From JAULZV01 sp032117135 (lineage in GTDB: Bacteria; Patescibacteriota; Minisyncoccia; Phycocordibacterales; JAACPR01): a stretch of DNA of 8,121 nt. Shown here piece by piece: positions 6,501 to 8,121 of the stretch; positions within the stretch are counted from its first letter, which is position 1, and every line of letters starts with the position of its first letter. The notes beneath the pieces are model-generated. The model worked only from the letters and a program-made list of their open reading frames with translations, ran no database searches and had not been told where the DNA came from. The stretch lies in the NCBI GenBank assembly GCA_032117135.1, contig JAULZV010000019.1, positions 1 through 8,121 on the forward strand, written 5' to 3'. The position numbers and the translations under genes are program-made.

Positions 6501-6750
6501 ACGATTCGGAGAAATGGAAGTCTGGGCGCTCCTTGGTCATGGTGCCGCTCATACTCTTCGAGAAATCTTGACATACAAGTCTGATGACATTGTGGGACGT
6601 TCAGCTGCCTTTGACGCAATCGTAAAGGGTCTCCCAATTCTCGAAGCAAATATTCCTGCATCATTCAATGTACTTCTCAATAACCTCAAGGGACTTGGTC
6701 TCGATGTTGAGTTGGTCGAACATGATGATCCTAAATTACTCAACCAATAA
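3544..6750 (+). CDS. rpoB: DNA-directed RNA polymerase subunit beta
   Basis: The 1068-aa product is a complete beta subunit, shorter than E. coli (1342 aa) because the lineage-specific insertions are missing. Landmarks in order: MTRHGTFIINGIERVIV (N-terminal lobe); the rifampicin region QLSQFMQQDNLLHEIEH (390-406) followed by ISALGPGGLTRERAG; DVHPSQYGRVCPIQTPEG; NNYEDAI with E685-D686; DKLAGRHGNKGV with K837 and K845, equivalent to E. coli K1065 and K1073, which contact nucleotides; EDKIHMRSTGPYS with H962 (E. coli H1237); and GGQRFGEMEVWALL near the C-terminus, where beta packs on beta'. With beta' it forms the catalytic cleft. ATG 3544 has a GGGG element 9 nt upstream; ATG 3550 is an alternative. 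About three quarters of Arg codons are CGA. rpoC starts 18 nt after the stop, so the two are cotranscribed. RSPGV of the N-terminal cluster reads RSFGV here (F146). Confidence 0.99.
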   Translation: MNMFNTDLQHVGAREKKYFKNYKQPLLDLPDLFEGQVQSFKWLLTDGIKDVLKEFSPVSDYSGKKFEMDFVDFEMEEPKYDDKYARENKLTYEASIKFKIKLINKTLGSEKEQEVFMADFPLMTRHGTFIINGIERVIVPQLARSFGVIFTSNMIRGRSYFGAKIIPARGAWIEFETDANDFVYVRIDKNRKFYATTFLRALGAQTDEQILALFKDDEVALEGIQKTLKRDEIKDVNAAYLDIYKRLRDGDLVTLDNAKEFVCSIINEERYDFSQVGRFKFNNRFGLPTDEKTLKNKLIDINDIAIIVKHAISLNHAPQASADDIDHMGSRRVRFVGEMLQQKIRTGMTQMKRNIQNRMSTIETDTVLPMNFISPRPLQARIKEFFTTNQLSQFMQQDNLLHEIEHLRTISALGPGGLTRERAGLEVRDVHPSQYGRVCPIQTPEGQNIGLILRFTNYCKVNKYGLIETPYVKVVDGKVTSEIVFLNALEEEGFRIAHAAHEMKNNTFVTNNVNVRHNGKPEIVDAVHVDYMDIATSQAFSIATSMIPFLNHDEANRALMASNMQKQAVPVLTSEAPLVATGTEGLVLQNNSRIARADADATVTYVDGRKIEITDSKNKKYTYELDNFVRTNSFTNHHQRPTVSLGQKVKKGDLLADTSSSDNGQIALGKNLLVAFMSWSGNNYEDAIIISQRLVKDSTLTSIHMEEVVVNVRDTKLGPEQTTPDIPNVSENKLKNLDAEGVIRIGADVKPGDILVGKITPKGESQLTPEERLLRSIFGDKARDVKDTSERVEGGKQGRIVGIKVFSRENGDKLESGILKRIHIEIAQLRNIQVGDKLAGRHGNKGVISRILPEEDMPYMPDGRPVDIILTPLGVPSRMNLGQILELHLGLAAQALDYQAICPAFGGATADEIKDELEKAGFDRSGKMPLFDGRTGEQFKQNIAVGYMYILKLHHMVEDKIHMRSTGPYSLITQQPLGGRAQNGGQRFGEMEVWALLGHGAAHTLREILTYKSDDIVGRSAAFDAIVKGLPILEANIPASFNVLLNNLKGLGLDVELVEHDDPKLLNQ

Positions 6751-6768
6751 TCAATAGCATTCATTCGT

Positions 6769-8121
6769 ATGAAAAAACAACAAACAAAACAAAATGACAT
6801 CGCACAGATTGAATTGCGAATCGCTTCTCCAGAACAAATCCTTGGATGGTCTTTTGGTGAAATCACAAAACCAGAGACAATTAACTATCGAACACAGCGA
6901 AGTGAAAAAAACGGTCTCTTCGATGAGAGAATTTTTGGTCCAGAACGAGACTATGAATGTTATTGTGGAAAGTATAAGGGAATCCGATACAAAGGAATCG
7001 TCTGTGAAAAATGTGGAGTAGAAATCACTCGATCAATTGTGAGACGAGAGCGAATGGGTCATATTGATCTTGCTTCACCTGTGTCTCATATTTGGTTTTT
7101 GAAATCTATGCCATCTCGAATCTCATTGATTCTTGGTATGAGTCCTGCTGATGTTGAAAAGGTGGTATATTTTGCAGGATACCTTATCTCAAAGGTGTAT
7201 GAAGATGAACGATCTCGATTCGTAAAAGAACTCGACAGTGAATTTAAGTCAAAACTCAAATCATCTGGAGACGAGAAGACAAAAGAGGCACTCAAAAAAC
7301 TCTTCACAGATACTAAGCGAGAAATCGAAAGTATTCAGCAAGGTGTAGTACTTGACGAAATTCTCTACCACAAATACTCAATGAAGTACTCAACTCTTTT
7401 TGATGCAAAAATTGGAGCGGAGGCACTGTACGATATCTTTAAGGCGCTTGATATGCCAAAGGTACTTGCTGAGCTTGAAGAAGAATTCCCGAAGGCAAAA
7501 GGTCCTGCAAAAGAAAAAATGAGCAAGCGAATCAGTATTCTCAAGTCAATGATCAAGTCAGGTATCAGACCAGAATGGATGTTTATGACTCGACTTCCTG
7601 TGATCCCACCAGCACTTCGGCCTATGGTAGCTCTTGATGGAGGACGATCTGCAACATCAGATATTAACGACCTCTACAGACGAGTAATCAACCGAAATAA
7701 TCGACTCAAAAAACTCAAAGACATCCACGCTCCAGAAGTGATTTTGCGAAACGAAAAGCGAATCTTGCAAGAGGCAGTTGATGCACTTATTGATAACTCA
7801 ATGAGACGAGGAAGTCAGGCATATGCAGGAACTAATCCGGCACAAAAACGACCACTCAAGTCACTTTCAGATAACCTTAAAGGTAAAAAGGGACTCTTTA
7901 GATCAAACCTTCTTGGTAAACGAGTAGACTACTCAGGTCGATCAGTAATTGTTATCGGACCGACACTGAATCTTAATCAATGTGGACTTCCAAAGAAAAT
8001 GGCTCTTGAACTTTTCAGACCATATGTAATCTCTGGATTGATGCACAAAGAACTTGCCTTTAACGTACGAGGAGCAGGAAAACTTATTGAAGATGGAACT
8101 CCGGAAGTATGGGAAATCCTC
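6769..8121 (+). CDS. rpoC: DNA-directed RNA polymerase subunit beta', partial, C-terminus outside window
   Basis: The first 451 residues are present and open to the right edge. Seen in order: LGWSFGEITKPETINYRT (25-42); a zinc-binding site CYCG...CEKC with C64, C66, C79 and C82; RRERMGHIDLASPVSHIWF (92-110); LRPMVALDGGRSATSDINDL (283-302); NRNNRLKKL (308-316); the switch/lid region KRPLKSLSDNLKGKKGLFR (360-378); and LLGKRVDYSGRSVIVIGP (381-398). The catalytic NADFDGD loop lies beyond the window, so activity residues cannot be checked. The start ATG at 6769 is 18 nt after rpoB; no Shine-Dalgarno precedes it, so translation probably depends on coupling to rpoB or a non-SD mode. CGA again dominates Arg codons. 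The N-terminal stretch before ELRIAS (16-21) is short and Gln/Lys-rich. Confidence 0.99.
   Translation, partial: MKKQQTKQNDIAQIELRIASPEQILGWSFGEITKPETINYRTQRSEKNGLFDERIFGPERDYECYCGKYKGIRYKGIVCEKCGVEITRSIVRRERMGHIDLASPVSHIWFLKSMPSRISLILGMSPADVEKVVYFAGYLISKVYEDERSRFVKELDSEFKSKLKSSGDEKTKEALKKLFTDTKREIESIQQGVVLDEILYHKYSMKYSTLFDAKIGAEALYDIFKALDMPKVLAELEEEFPKAKGPAKEKMSKRISILKSMIKSGIRPEWMFMTRLPVIPPALRPMVALDGGRSATSDINDLYRRVINRNNRLKKLKDIHAPEVILRNEKRILQEAVDALIDNSMRRGSQAYAGTNPAQKRPLKSLSDNLKGKKGLFRSNLLGKRVDYSGRSVIVIGPTLNLNQCGLPKKMALELFRPYVISGLMHKELAFNVRGAGKLIEDGTPEVWEIL

Noticed and set aside
6185..6571. 128-codon plus-strand open frame inside rpoB
   Set aside because: Overlaps the most conserved C-terminal part of rpoB in another frame and shows no protein family features.
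3544..8121. Possible alternative genetic code (UGA recoded, as in Gracilibacteria)
   Set aside because: No in-frame TGA occurs within the conserved genes. All four complete genes end in TAA, so the stops neither support nor exclude it, but nothing calls for recoding.

Overview
The window is ordinary bacterial chromosome carrying core information-processing genes. It is AT-rich and densely packed. Most genes lack a Shine-Dalgarno sequence, several proteins are short for their families (TrmD 211 aa, RpoB 1068 aa, RNase R without its N-terminal helix-turn-helix), ribosomal protein S16 has an acidic Ala/Pro/Glu tail, and arginine in the polymerase genes is mostly CGA. Together these suggest a small-genome member of the Candidate Phyla Radiation (Patescibacteria, Parcubacteria-like). 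That placement is an inference from style, not a search result. No mobile elements, CRISPR arrays, tRNAs or rRNAs were seen.

Layout. Positions 1-1520 (minus strand) hold the first 506 codons of an RNase R-type 3'-5' exoribonuclease that runs off the left edge. A 203-nt divergent intergenic region follows, with a promoter facing each way and a perfect 20-bp GC-rich palindrome between them. On the plus strand come rpsP (S16), a KH-domain RNA-binding protein (khpA), a perfect-stem intrinsic terminator, and trmD (tRNA m1G37 methyltransferase). After a 261-nt gap with a strong promoter and a roughly 150-nt leader come rpoB (complete) and rpoC (first 451 codons, cut by the right edge before the catalytic NADFDGD motif).

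How they fit together. rpsP, khpA and trmD are a reduced version of the classical rpsP-khpA-rimM-trmD-rplS ribosome-maturation cluster: rimM is absent between khpA and trmD, no rplS follows, and a terminator plus a new promoter divide the set in two. rpoB-rpoC form the usual polymerase operon, but here they follow trmD and not rplJ-rplL. RNase R, S16, TrmD and KhpA all serve RNA turnover or translation.

No new multi-gene system is visible. The most interesting signals are regulatory and evolutionary: promoters whose -10 box lies 6-7 nt before the start codon (rpsP, trmD, and nearly so for rnr), implying leaderless mRNAs; a rifampicin pocket with substitutions at key positions in rpoB; very strong CGA preference in rpoB/rpoC; and a shortened TrmD in which the usual catalytic aspartate is not obvious.
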